DNA of 6,170 nucleotides from Coriobacteriales bacterium (GCA_031282085.1 JAITEK010000137.1:1-6170); one strand, 5' to 3'; shown: positions 1-4,833, numbered from the stretch's first letter. Notes: generated from the letters alone by a model not told the origin. Made by a program: numbers and translations.

Positions 1-905
1 CTCGCAAAGACCTCAACGCCGGGCAGGGCCGCAAGCGCGGCGCTCACGCGCGCTCGCTCCGCGACGGATTCCGTGACAAAACCGGCTATCTCGTCGGCGC
101 AGCGCAGGACCTCTCGGCCCGCCAGCGCCGAGAACGCGTCGACGGAGTAGGGCTGGCGCACCTTGCAGAGCTCGTTTATGACCGGCGCGGAACCGAGCAG
201 GTAGCCCAGGCGCACGCCCGCCAGCGCGTAGGCTTTGGAGAAGGTGCGCAGCAGGATGAGGTTGGAGTGGGCCGCCAGATGGCGCGTGAGGTCGTAGCGC
301 TCGCCGGCGAACTCGACGTATGCCTGGTCGATGAGGACGATAGCGTCGCTGGCGCCCAGCAGCGCAAGTACAAAGTCCTCGCTCAGCGCGTCACCCGTGG
401 GGTTATTGGGCGAGGCGAGCATCACAACGTCGATGTCGCCTTGCGCGACGCGCGCTAGGACTGCGTCCTCGTCGAGGGCCAGCTCAAGGGTGGGCGCGGT
501 GGCGGGGCGCTCTTTGCGGGGGATCTCTACGATAGTGGTGTCGGTGAGCTTGGCGTCCAGCTCGTAGGATGAGAAGGAGGGGGGCGCCGTCAGAAGCCGC
601 CTGCCACTGCCACCCCAGGCCAGCATGATGTCGAACAGCAGCTCATCGCCACCGTTGCCGAGCAGCACGTTTTCGGCGGCCATGCCGTTGATGCGCGCTA
701 TCTGCGCCCGCAGCTCCTTGGCCAGCGGGTCGGGATAGCGGTGGAACTCCTGCTGGGAGACCGCCTCCATCAGACGCCGCACAACCGGTTCGGGCAGCCC
801 ATAAGGGCTTTCATTTGCGTTGAGGTATATCCGTGCTGGCAGGTATTTGGGGTCGTAGGGCACCAAATCAGCCAGGTAGGGAGCGGGTGGTCGCAGGCCC
901 TGCAT
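1..905 (-). CDS. hisC: Histidinol-phosphate aminotransferase, 3'-truncated by window edge
   Basis: Encodes a PLP-dependent fold-type I aminotransferase that converts imidazole-acetol phosphate plus glutamate to histidinol phosphate in the cytoplasm. I translated 301 codons with no stop. The family is usually about 350-370 residues, so roughly 50-60 C-terminal residues lie outside the window. Visible family marks are YLNANESPYGLP (27-38), the RYPDP segment (56-60), GNGGDELL (83-90), SPNNPTG (165-171), the PLP-ring aspartate D193 with Y196 in IDQAYVEF, the Schiff-base lysine K224 in RTFSKAYALAG and R232 in VRLGY. The ATG at 905-903 shares one base with the hisD stop (TGATG). A GGGAG lies 10 nt upstream; a TTG at 908-906 would be an alternative start with tighter spacing. 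The overlap implies translational coupling to hisD. Confidence 0.95.
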   Translation of the reverse strand, partial: MQGLRPPAPYLADLVPYDPKYLPARIYLNANESPYGLPEPVVRRLMEAVSQQEFHRYPDPLAKELRAQIARINGMAAENVLLGNGGDELLFDIMLAWGGSGRRLLTAPPSFSSYELDAKLTDTTIVEIPRKERPATAPTLELALDEDAVLARVAQGDIDVVMLASPNNPTGDALSEDFVLALLGASDAIVLIDQAYVEFAGERYDLTRHLAAHSNLILLRTFSKAYALAGVRLGYLLGSAPVINELCKVRQPYSVDAFSALAGREVLRCADEIAGFVTESVAERARVSAALAALPGVEVFA

Positions 906-2197
906 CAACGCTCATCTCCCGTCTCAAAACGCACGTCGACCGCCTTGCCGTGCGCCCACAGGCCCTCCGCCTCCGCAAGAGCGCGGATAGCGGCGGAATC
1001 CTTCTGCAGCGCGCCATAGGAGTAGCTGAGCACGCTCGTCCGTTTGATGAAGTCCTCAACGGAAAGCGGGCTTGAGAAGCGTGCCGTGCCGCCCGTTGGC
1101 AGCGTGTGATTGGGGCCGGCGATGTAGTCGCCCACGCTTTCTGGCGTCCAGGGACCGCAGAAGACGGCGCCGGCGTTCTCGATGAGTCCGAGCAACTCAA
1201 GGGGCTGGTCCATATGTATCTCAAGGTGCTCGGGGGCGATGGTGTTGGCCGCAAGCAGGGCGGTGGCGAGGTCGGGGCAGACAAGTACGAGACAGTTGGC
1301 GTCCAGCGACTGCTTGGTTATCTCCTGGCGAGGGGATTGCCCAAGGTAGCGCTCAACCTCCTCAATCACCTCGTCAACCAGATCCTCATCGGTGGTGACG
1401 AGGTAGGTCGCCGCCTGTGGGTCGTGCTCGGCCTGGGCGAGCAGATCGATGGCGATAAGTGAGGGGTCGGAGCTGTCGTCGGCCAGGATGAGCACCTCCG
1501 AGGGGCCAGCCACCATGTCGATGCCCACGTCGCCGAAGACGAGCCGCTTGGCCGCCGCGACATAGGCGTTGCCCGGCCCGGTAATCTTGTCAACCGCACC
1601 GATGCTTTCCGTACCGTAGGCCAACGCTGCTATGGCCTGGGCGCCGCCCACCGCATAGACGTCTGTGACGCCGGCTAGCTGCGCGGCCGCGAGGACGAGG
1701 GGGTCAACGCTGCCGTCGGGACGTGGCGGCGTGGCGATGGCGATACGCTGCACACCCGCGACCTGCGCGGGGATGGCGTTCATGAGCACGGTTGAGGGGT
1801 AGGAGGCGCGACCGCCGGGCACATAGATGCCCACGCTCGCAAGCGGCGTTACGCGGCTGCCGAGCAACGCGCCGTCAGGACGCGTCACAAACCAGCTCTG
1901 TTGCACCTGCCGCTCGTGGAAGGAGCGGATATTGGCCGCGGCAAGTTGCAACGCCTCAAGCAGGCGCTTGGGTACCTGTCGCGCCGCGCGCATCCTGTCT
2001 TCATCGGAAAGACGGAAGTATTTCGGCGTGACCTTGTCGAACTCAAGGCTGTATTCGCGCAGGGCTTCATCGCCCCTCTCGCGCACGTCGGCTATGATAC
2101 GGGTCGCGGCCTCCAGAGCCTCAGCGTCGGTCGCGGAGGACCGCCCCAGTTGCTCGGCGCTCGGCTTCTGGCCACTGTCCAGTTCTTCTACCCTCAT
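905..2197 (-). CDS. hisD: Histidinol dehydrogenase
   Basis: A 430-residue, Zn-dependent, NAD-linked enzyme that oxidises L-histidinol to L-histidine in two steps, the last reactions of the pathway. Length and motifs are full family standard. IDMVAGPSEVLILAD (226-240) begins the histidinol dehydrogenase signature. The expected zinc ligands are Q255, H258, D357 and H416, and the catalytic Glu-His pair is E323-H324 in APEHLEI. Their offsets from the E. coli enzyme are a constant 3-4 residues. The NAD-binding part includes VYAVGGAQAIAALAYGT (180-196) and ITGPGN (205-210). An AGAGAGGA Shine-Dalgarno (2204-2211) sits 6 nt before the ATG and fixes the start. The gene overlaps hisC downstream by 1 nt but is separated from hisG upstream by 306 nt of repeats. 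Nothing looks broken. Confidence 0.98.
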   Translation of the reverse strand: MRVEELDSGQKPSAEQLGRSSATDAEALEAATRIIADVRERGDEALREYSLEFDKVTPKYFRLSDEDRMRAARQVPKRLLEALQLAAANIRSFHERQVQQSWFVTRPDGALLGSRVTPLASVGIYVPGGRASYPSTVLMNAIPAQVAGVQRIAIATPPRPDGSVDPLVLAAAQLAGVTDVYAVGGAQAIAALAYGTESIGAVDKITGPGNAYVAAAKRLVFGDVGIDMVAGPSEVLILADDSSDPSLIAIDLLAQAEHDPQAATYLVTTDEDLVDEVIEEVERYLGQSPRQEITKQSLDANCLVLVCPDLATALLAANTIAPEHLEIHMDQPLELLGLIENAGAVFCGPWTPESVGDYIAGPNHTLPTGGTARFSSPLSVEDFIKRTSVLSYSYGALQKDSAAIRALAEAEGLWAHGKAVDVRFETGDER

Positions 2198-2227
2198 CGT
2201 CTGTCCTCTCTCGTGTGTCGCGTGCGT

Positions 2228-2247
2228 GCGTCACACACGCGTGACGC
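2228..2247. repeat. GC-rich hairpin upstream of hisD
   Basis: The arms GCGTCAC (2228-2234) and GTGACGC (2241-2247) are perfectly complementary with a 6-nt loop. An alternative hairpin overlaps it, using CGTGTGT (2212-2218) with ACACACG (2233-2239). In the his mRNA both would form close to the hisD Shine-Dalgarno (2204-2211), so they could affect hisD translation or mRNA stability. There is no U-run, so it is not an intrinsic terminator. Confidence 0.5.
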
Positions 2248-2271
2248 GCTACGCGCTCTCTCTGCGTCGTT

Positions 2272-2316
2272 CGCTATCGCTCACGACTGGATTCTGGGAC
2301 AAGCCCAGAATGACGG
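2272..2316 (+). repeat. REP-like palindromic element, copy 1
   Basis: A 45-bp unit. It opens with CGCTATCGC (2272-2280), then an 8-nt spacer, GG, and a hairpin of ATTCTGGG (2291-2298), loop ACAAG, and CCCAGAAT (2304-2311), and it closes with GACGG (2312-2316). Its hairpin-plus-tail part (2290-2318) is identical over 29 bp to 3201-3229 inside hisG. It pairs tail-to-tail with copy 2. The layout (short conserved head, imperfectly conserved hairpin, inverted pairing) is that of REP/BIME elements; assignment to a named family needs a search. Confidence 0.8.
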
Positions 2317-2341
2317 GCAGGGGCGATGGCGTGTCCGTCCG
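2305..2341 (+). repeat. 37-bp direct repeat, copy A
   Basis: Matches 2457-2493 at 34 of 37 positions, 152 bp apart. It covers the right half of the copy-1 hairpin, the GACGGGC tail and the following GGGGCGATGGCGTGTCC segment. This shows that the repeated unit extends beyond the hairpin itself. Confidence 0.8.
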
Positions 2342-2348
2342 CTCGCTC

Positions 2349-2367
2349 GTCCGTCCGTCCGTCCGTC
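2349..2367. repeat. GTCC tetranucleotide tract
   Basis: Four perfect GTCC units plus GTC run directly into the tail of REP copy 2; a further GTCCGTCC lies at 2333-2340. Tracts of this kind can change length by slippage. Being noncoding, a length change here would alter only the spacing between the two REP elements. Confidence 0.75.
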
Positions 2368-2407
2368 ATTCCGGCTTTATGCCGGAATCCACTCGGGCGC
2401 GATAGCG
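2363..2407 (-). repeat. REP-like palindromic element, copy 2 (inverted)
   Basis: Read on the minus strand this is a 45-bp unit with exactly the same layout as copy 1: CGCTATCGC (2407-2399), an 8-nt spacer, GG, a hairpin of ATTCCGGC, loop ATAAA, GCCGGAAT (2388-2368), and GACGG (2367-2363). It matches copy 1 at about 36 of 45 positions. Two stem pairs differ from copy 1 on both sides, T-A to C-G and G-C to C-G, so base-pairing is kept. Copies 1 and 2 face each other tail-to-tail. Confidence 0.8.
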
Positions 2408-2428
2408 ACCGGACTTACTATACAGCGC

Positions 2429-2446
2429 AGGACGCGTAAGCGTCCT
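2429..2446. repeat. Perfect 7-bp hairpin with 4-nt loop
   Basis: The arms AGGACGC (2429-2435) and GCGTCCT (2440-2446) enclose GTAA on the plus strand (TTAC in the his transcript). It sits next to the degenerate REP half-element and is probably part of the same repeat-derived region. It lacks a U-run. Confidence 0.6.
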
Positions 2447-2456
2447 CGTGGGACTA

Positions 2457-2493
2457 CCAGAATGACGAGCGGGGGCGATGGCGTGTCCATCCG
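2457..2493 (+). repeat. 37-bp direct repeat, copy B (degenerate REP half-element)
   Basis: Aligns with 2305-2341 with 3 mismatches in 37. Immediately to its left, TGGGACTA replaces the full left arm (ATTCTGGG plus loop) of copy 1, so the hairpin here is decayed or truncated. It starts about 10 bp after the hisG stop codon. Confidence 0.75.
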
Positions 2494-2503
2494 CACGTCA
2501 TCC

Positions 2504-3349
2504 TCAACCCTCTCGTACAACCTGTTGCAGGCGCGTTGCCAGGTCGCGTACGCGGGGGTCGATGCGTACGCTTGCCGGGTTGCCAACGAAGCGCGCAGTG
2601 GATGCCAGCACCTCATCGACGATGACGAGGTTGTTCTCGCGTAGCGTGGTGCCCGTCGCGGTGATGTCAACAATGCGCTCTGCCATACCGCAAAGCGGCG
2701 CCAGTTCGATATTACCATGCATTTTCACGATTTCTACCTGTACGCCGACAGCTTGATAATACGCCGCCGTTATCCGGGGGTATTTGGTCGCCACCCTGAG
2801 CACACCAAGCTGCTGATAGGCATCCTCCACGATACCGGCCGCCTGCTGCGGCTCCGCCACCACGAAGCGGCAGGCGCCGAAGCGCAAATCGACGAGCTCA
2901 ACCACCTCAAGCGCCGCCTCCGCAAGCGAATCCTTGCCGCAGATGGCGCAGTCCACGCCGCCGTAGCTGACGAATACCGGCGCATCGGTGGGGCGCACGA
3001 TGTAGAACTCGACCCCCTCGTTAACAACAACGAGCTGACGGCCGGGCGCCTCAAGGCCGCTGATGTCCAGTCCCGCCTGCCCGAGCAGCGCGACGCTGTC
3101 CTCGTAGAGCGCGCCTTTGGGTATGGCTATCTTGAGGCGGGGCGGGGCGGGGCACAGGGGGTCTGGGCGCCGTCCGCTATCGTCCGCAGCTCCTCGTTTA
3201 GATTCTGGGACAAGCCCAGAATGACGGGCGGTTGTCGTGGCGGCGGGTTGTGGGGCGGCGGGCTGGGCGGGAGCGGAGCGCGGGGCGCTGGGCTGGGCGG
3301 GGGCGGGGCGCGGGGCGACGGACATCGGGGTTTGTTGCTGGTCACTCAT
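2504..3349 (-). CDS. hisG: ATP phosphoribosyltransferase catalytic subunit, short form, with unusual N-terminal extension
   Basis: Catalyses the first committed step, ATP + PRPP to phosphoribosyl-ATP + PPi. The 281-residue product has a catalytic core from about residue 72 (LKIAIPKGALYEDS) to 281, about 210 residues. This is the short HisG form that lacks the C-terminal regulatory domain and depends on HisZ. The family signature is complete at 215-236: E215, G221, then IVDITATGTTL with the PRPP-binding loop. Residues 1-71 are atypical: a Pro/Ala-rich stretch with a 10-residue tandem repeat (12-31), then ARHSGLVPES (41-50), which is a translated REP hairpin. The ATG overlaps the hisZ stop by 8 nt and has a strong AAGGGAGGG site 7 nt upstream. 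The only other in-frame ATG is codon 9, and no ATG, GTG or TTG lies between there and the core, so the extension is very likely translated. The core looks intact. Confidence 0.95.
   Translation of the reverse strand: MSDQQQTPMSVAPRPAPAQPSAPRSAPAQPAAPQPAATTTARHSGLVPESKRGAADDSGRRPDPLCPAPPRLKIAIPKGALYEDSVALLGQAGLDISGLEAPGRQLVVVNEGVEFYIVRPTDAPVFVSYGGVDCAICGKDSLAEAALEVVELVDLRFGACRFVVAEPQQAAGIVEDAYQQLGVLRVATKYPRITAAYYQAVGVQVEIVKMHGNIELAPLCGMAERIVDITATGTTLRENNLVIVDEVLASTARFVGNPASVRIDPRVRDLATRLQQVVREG
3139..3161 (+). other. G-quadruplex-capable tract, near the hisG core
   Basis: Four runs of four or five G (3139-3142, 3144-3147, 3149-3152, 3157-3161) are separated by loops of 1-4 nt on the plus strand, which is the template strand of hisG. 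The pattern meets the usual four-run criterion. On the coding strand it reads as Pro/Ala codons just before the HisG core. Confidence 0.6.
3175..3229 (+). repeat. REP-like element, copy 3, inside hisG coding sequence
   Basis: The hairpin and tail at 3201-3229 (ATTCTGGG 3202-3209, loop ACAAG, CCCAGAAT 3215-3222, then GACGGGC) are identical over 29 bp to 2290-2318. The head CGCTATCG (3175-3182) is also present, but 18 nt from the hairpin rather than 10. In the hisG frame the hairpin is read as residues 41-50. The hairpin without its flanks interrupts neither the frame nor the core domain. Confidence 0.85.
3245..3315 (+). other. G-quadruplex-capable tract, near the hisG start
   Basis: The plus strand has about eleven runs of three or more G, including 3245-3247, 3252-3255, 3260-3262, 3265-3267 and 3269-3271, and then 3282-3285, 3290-3292, 3295-3297, 3299-3303, 3305-3308 and 3312-3315. 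Several four-run sets with short loops can be drawn. It lies on the hisG template strand and overlaps the 30-bp tandem repeat. Confidence 0.6.
3257..3316 (-). repeat. Two 30-bp tandem repeats in the hisG extension
   Basis: Two units match at 26 of 30 positions and encode APRPAPAQPS and APRSAPAQPA (hisG residues 12-21 and 22-31); a partial third unit, APQPA, follows. Because the unit is a multiple of three, copy-number change would keep the hisG frame. Confidence 0.75.
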
Positions 3350-4478
3350 CGGTCATCCCTCCCTTCGTCTGCACAAGCACGACGGTGTAGCCCGCCTCTC
3401 GCAGGCGCGCCGCGCTGAGGAATGCCTCGGCGGGGTCGCCTTCATCCGTCTCAAAAGCCGCGTAGTCCGGCCGCCGGATGCCCGGGGCGGCGGGAATGCC
3501 TTGCTCGAGCAGGGCCATCATCACGCGCTCGAGGTTGAAGGCAAAGCCCGCGGCAGGCGCCTTGGTGCCGTAGGCCTCAAGCATGCGGTCGTAGCGGCCG
3601 CCGCTGCCTAAAAGGACGCCGAGCCGGGGCGCGTACGCCTCAAACACGAGGCCGGTATAGTAGTCAAACGCGCTCATAACGCTGAAGTCGACCGTCACAA
3701 AACCGGCGGCTCCCACCCGCTTGATGATGCCATAGGTCTGCGCGAGGGTGTCCAGACCGTCGGTGCAGCCGAGCGGCTCAACGAGCTCACGGCAGCGCTC
3801 GATGGCCTCCGCGCCGCCCCGCAGGCCGAGCAGCGCCCGTAGCGCTGTCTCGTAGCGCTCGTCTATCCGCGCGTCGGCGGCCAGGCGCGCAACCTCAACC
3901 GCGTTGTTCTGATGACAGGCAGCAAGCACCTCGCGGCGCCACTGCTCGCTGGCATTGCCTTTGCTGACGATGGCATCCAGCAGGTCGCGCAGCACGCCCA
4001 CTGTGCAGATGGCGATGGTGAACTCCTTAAGACCGCAGGCCTTGAGGGCATCCACCATGAGCAGGATGACCTCGGCGTCGGCGGCCGCGCCAGAAAGCCC
4101 GATGCTCTCGATGCCCAGCTGCGTGAATTCGCGTGCCTGTCCCCGCAGCGACTCCTCCTCGCGGAATACCGGCTGCACGTAGCGGAAGCGCAGCGGCTCA
4201 ACGATGGGGCTGAGGCGAGAGGCGACCATGCGCGCGATGGGCAGGGTCACGTCGGGACGCAGCACCAGCAGGGCGCCGTCGGAGTCGAACAGGCGAAAGG
4301 GGGTCTCACTCAGGCGTCCGCCCTGCTCAAGCACCTCAAGTACCTCGAGCGTCGGCGTCTCGATGGGTGCGTAGCCCCAGGAAGACAGCGTCGATTGCAC
4401 CTTCATCGTGATGCTCTCACGCCAGCGCGCCTCCTCGGGCAAAACATCTTTGAACCCACGGGGGGTTACGGGAATCAT
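3342..4478 (-). CDS. hisZ: ATP phosphoribosyltransferase regulatory subunit (histidyl-tRNA synthetase-like)
   Basis: HisZ is a catalytically inactive paralogue of the class II HisRS core that binds short HisG and makes it active and feedback-sensitive to histidine. With the start at 4478 the product is 378 residues. HisRS-like marks are RPDVTLPIAR (74-83), the motif-2 region around RFRYVQPVFREEE (97-109), FDYYTGLVFEAY (271-282), GSGGRYDRML (291-300) and GFAFNLERVM (311-320). A full anticodon-binding domain is absent, and the protein directly precedes a short hisG, so HisZ fits better than HisS. I prefer the ATG at 4478, which has AGGAGA 4 nt upstream and gives the usual N-terminus MIPVTPRGFKDVLP. 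An in-frame ATG at 4517 would add 13 residues but has no Shine-Dalgarno and lies at the edge of a palindrome. The stop overlaps hisG by 8 nt. Confidence 0.93.
   Translation of the reverse strand: MIPVTPRGFKDVLPEEARWRESITMKVQSTLSSWGYAPIETPTLEVLEVLEQGGRLSETPFRLFDSDGALLVLRPDVTLPIARMVASRLSPIVEPLRFRYVQPVFREEESLRGQAREFTQLGIESIGLSGAAADAEVILLMVDALKACGLKEFTIAICTVGVLRDLLDAIVSKGNASEQWRREVLAACHQNNAVEVARLAADARIDERYETALRALLGLRGGAEAIERCRELVEPLGCTDGLDTLAQTYGIIKRVGAAGFVTVDFSVMSAFDYYTGLVFEAYAPRLGVLLGSGGRYDRMLEAYGTKAPAAGFAFNLERVMMALLEQGIPAAPGIRRPDYAAFETDEGDPAEAFLSAARLREAGYTVVLVQTKGGMTDE
3357..3365 (-). promoter_or_regulatory. hisG ribosome-binding site
   Basis: AAGGGAGGG within the last codons of hisZ, 7 nt before the hisG ATG at 3349. 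Its strength and spacing are the main reason to accept the far-upstream hisG start and hence translation of the odd N-terminal extension. Confidence 0.85.
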
Positions 4479-4481
4479 GGT

Positions 4482-4487
4482 TCTCCT
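4482..4487 (-). promoter_or_regulatory. hisZ ribosome-binding site
   Basis: AGGAGA lies 3-4 nt before the ATG at 4478. It decides the hisZ start in favour of 4478 over the in-frame ATG at 4517, which has no such site. Confidence 0.75.
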
Positions 4488-4518
4488 ATCCGTCGAAAGG
4501 GTGATGGTATCTTCCATT

Positions 4519-4544
4519 ACTTTAGCACACTACTGTACTAAAGT
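4519..4544. promoter_or_regulatory. 26-bp palindrome: candidate operator or leader hairpin
   Basis: ACTTTAG (4519-4525) mirrors CTAAAGT (4538-4544), and 11 of 13 base pairs of the whole palindrome match. In the minus-strand RNA one of the two mismatches becomes a U-G wobble, giving an 11-bp stem with a GUAG loop; on the plus strand the same position is a bad A-C. It also covers a weak promoter-like pair, TTGCAC (4543-4548) and TAAAGT (4519-4524) with 18-bp spacing. It could be a dimeric repressor site, for example for a TrpR-like histidine regulator, or an RNA hairpin in the hisZ leader. The sequence alone does not decide. Confidence 0.6.
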
Positions 4545-4557
4545 GCAAGAGGCAAAG

Positions 4558-4648
4558 AGAAAGCGGTTCCGTCACCCACTAAAGTTTGGTCTTCTCACGT
4601 GACCTGCCCATTGACTGGCATACTATCCGGGTCGTCGAACCGCTTTCT
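4558..4648 (-). ncRNA. Candidate structured 5' leader of the his operon
   Basis: AGAAAGCGGTTC read on the minus strand at 4648-4637 is perfectly complementary to GAACCGCTTTCT at 4569-4558. This 12-bp helix would close a 67-nt region. The transcript from the promoter at 4659-4687 should start near 4651-4653, only 3-5 nt before the first arm. Inside, UGCCA pairs with UGGGCA around a G bulge (4620-4605), and GGUC can pair with GACC (4603-4587), suggesting a multi-branch fold. The second arm carries GGAACCGC, reminiscent of the end of a T-box motif, but the rest does not fit that family. Function unknown. Confidence 0.45.
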
Positions 4649-4658
4649 ATTACTTATC

Positions 4659-4687
4659 GTTATACTCTCCTGCCCCGCCCGCGTCAA
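4659..4687 (-). promoter_or_regulatory. Probable his operon promoter
   Basis: On the minus strand, TTGACG (4687-4682) and TATAAC (4664-4659) are separated by exactly 17 bp; each hexamer matches 5 of 6 sigma70 consensus bases. The predicted start near 4652 gives a leader of about 175 nt before hisZ. Confidence 0.7.
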
Positions 4688-4723
4688 GTAACGGATGCGG
4701 TTTTTGCAGTTTGTTGCACCTTG

Positions 4724-4752
4724 TTGACACAACTCCCTACCTTCGTGAATAC
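4724..4752 (+). promoter_or_regulatory. Weak candidate promoter for the pyrophosphatase gene
   Basis: A perfect TTGACA -35 (4724-4729) is followed after 17 bp by GAATAC (4747-4752), a poor -10. An alternative -10, TACACT (4768-4773), lacks a good -35. One of these probably drives the plus-strand gene, with a leader of about 60-80 nt. Confidence 0.35.
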
Positions 4753-4827
4753 GCGCGGAACATGCGTTACACTAAAGAAAAATGAAAACCACCCGGGTAC
4801 TTTCCAGAAAACCGTCTATTTGTGTAT

Positions 4828-4833
4828 AGGGAG
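4828..4833 (+). promoter_or_regulatory. Pyrophosphatase ribosome-binding site deciding a GTG start
   Basis: AGGGAG lies 4 nt before the GTG at 4838. That start places the metal-binding GHRNPDNDSI at residue 13, as expected for the family. No ATG is available in frame between here and the first motif. Confidence 0.75.

Larger units (their letters stand above)
2198..2503. other. Repeat-rich gap between hisG and hisD
   Basis: These 306 bases lie inside the his transcription unit and I see no gene in them. From hisD towards hisG they hold the hisD ribosome-binding site, a GC-rich hairpin (2228-2247), two REP-like elements in inverted orientation (2272-2316 and 2363-2407) with a GTCC tetranucleotide tract between them, a second hairpin (2429-2446), and a degenerate half-element whose tail (2457-2493) duplicates 2305-2341. 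A TATAGT on the minus strand (2417-2422) could be the -10 of a weak internal promoter, but its -35 (AGGACG, 18-bp spacer) is poor. No intrinsic terminator with a U-run is visible, so readthrough from hisG to hisD is expected. Confidence 0.8.

Noticed and set aside
2272..2407. CRISPR-like array
   Set aside because: The repeats are inverted rather than direct, few in number, and not separated by regular unique spacers.
2228..2446. Intrinsic terminators among the hairpins of the hisG-hisD gap
   Set aside because: None of the stems is followed by a U-run on either strand.
1901..2644. Long plus-strand ORFs opposite hisD and through the repeat region
   Set aside because: They are antisense readings of high-GC coding and repeat DNA, with no domain signal or ribosome-binding site; the phrases they give across REP hairpins are typical spurious translations.
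3127..3345. Overlapping Pro-rich minus-strand ORF within the hisG extension, in another frame
   Set aside because: It is explained by C-rich repeat DNA lacking stops in several frames. The hisG frame alone continues into a conserved enzyme.
4479..4517. hisZ start at the ATG at 4517
   Set aside because: No Shine-Dalgarno precedes it and it abuts the palindrome; the ATG at 4478 has AGGAGA and the usual HisZ N-terminus.
4558..4580. Resemblance to a T-box: GGGUG followed by GAACCGC in the his leader
   Set aside because: The two halves are separated by three extra bases compared with the very constant T-box motif. The preceding leader is too short for a normal Stem I, and I could not place a histidine specifier codon in a proper loop. 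A T-box covariance search would decide; a significant hit would reverse this.
4579..4627. Possible His-rich leader peptide for classical his attenuation
   Set aside because: The short minus-strand ORFs in the leader starting at the two ATGs encode MPVNGQVT and MGRSREKTKL, with no histidine codons and no terminator behind them.
4782..4829. 15-codon ORF just upstream of the pyrophosphatase GTG
   Set aside because: It has no clear ribosome-binding site, no recognisable composition, and a length expected by chance.
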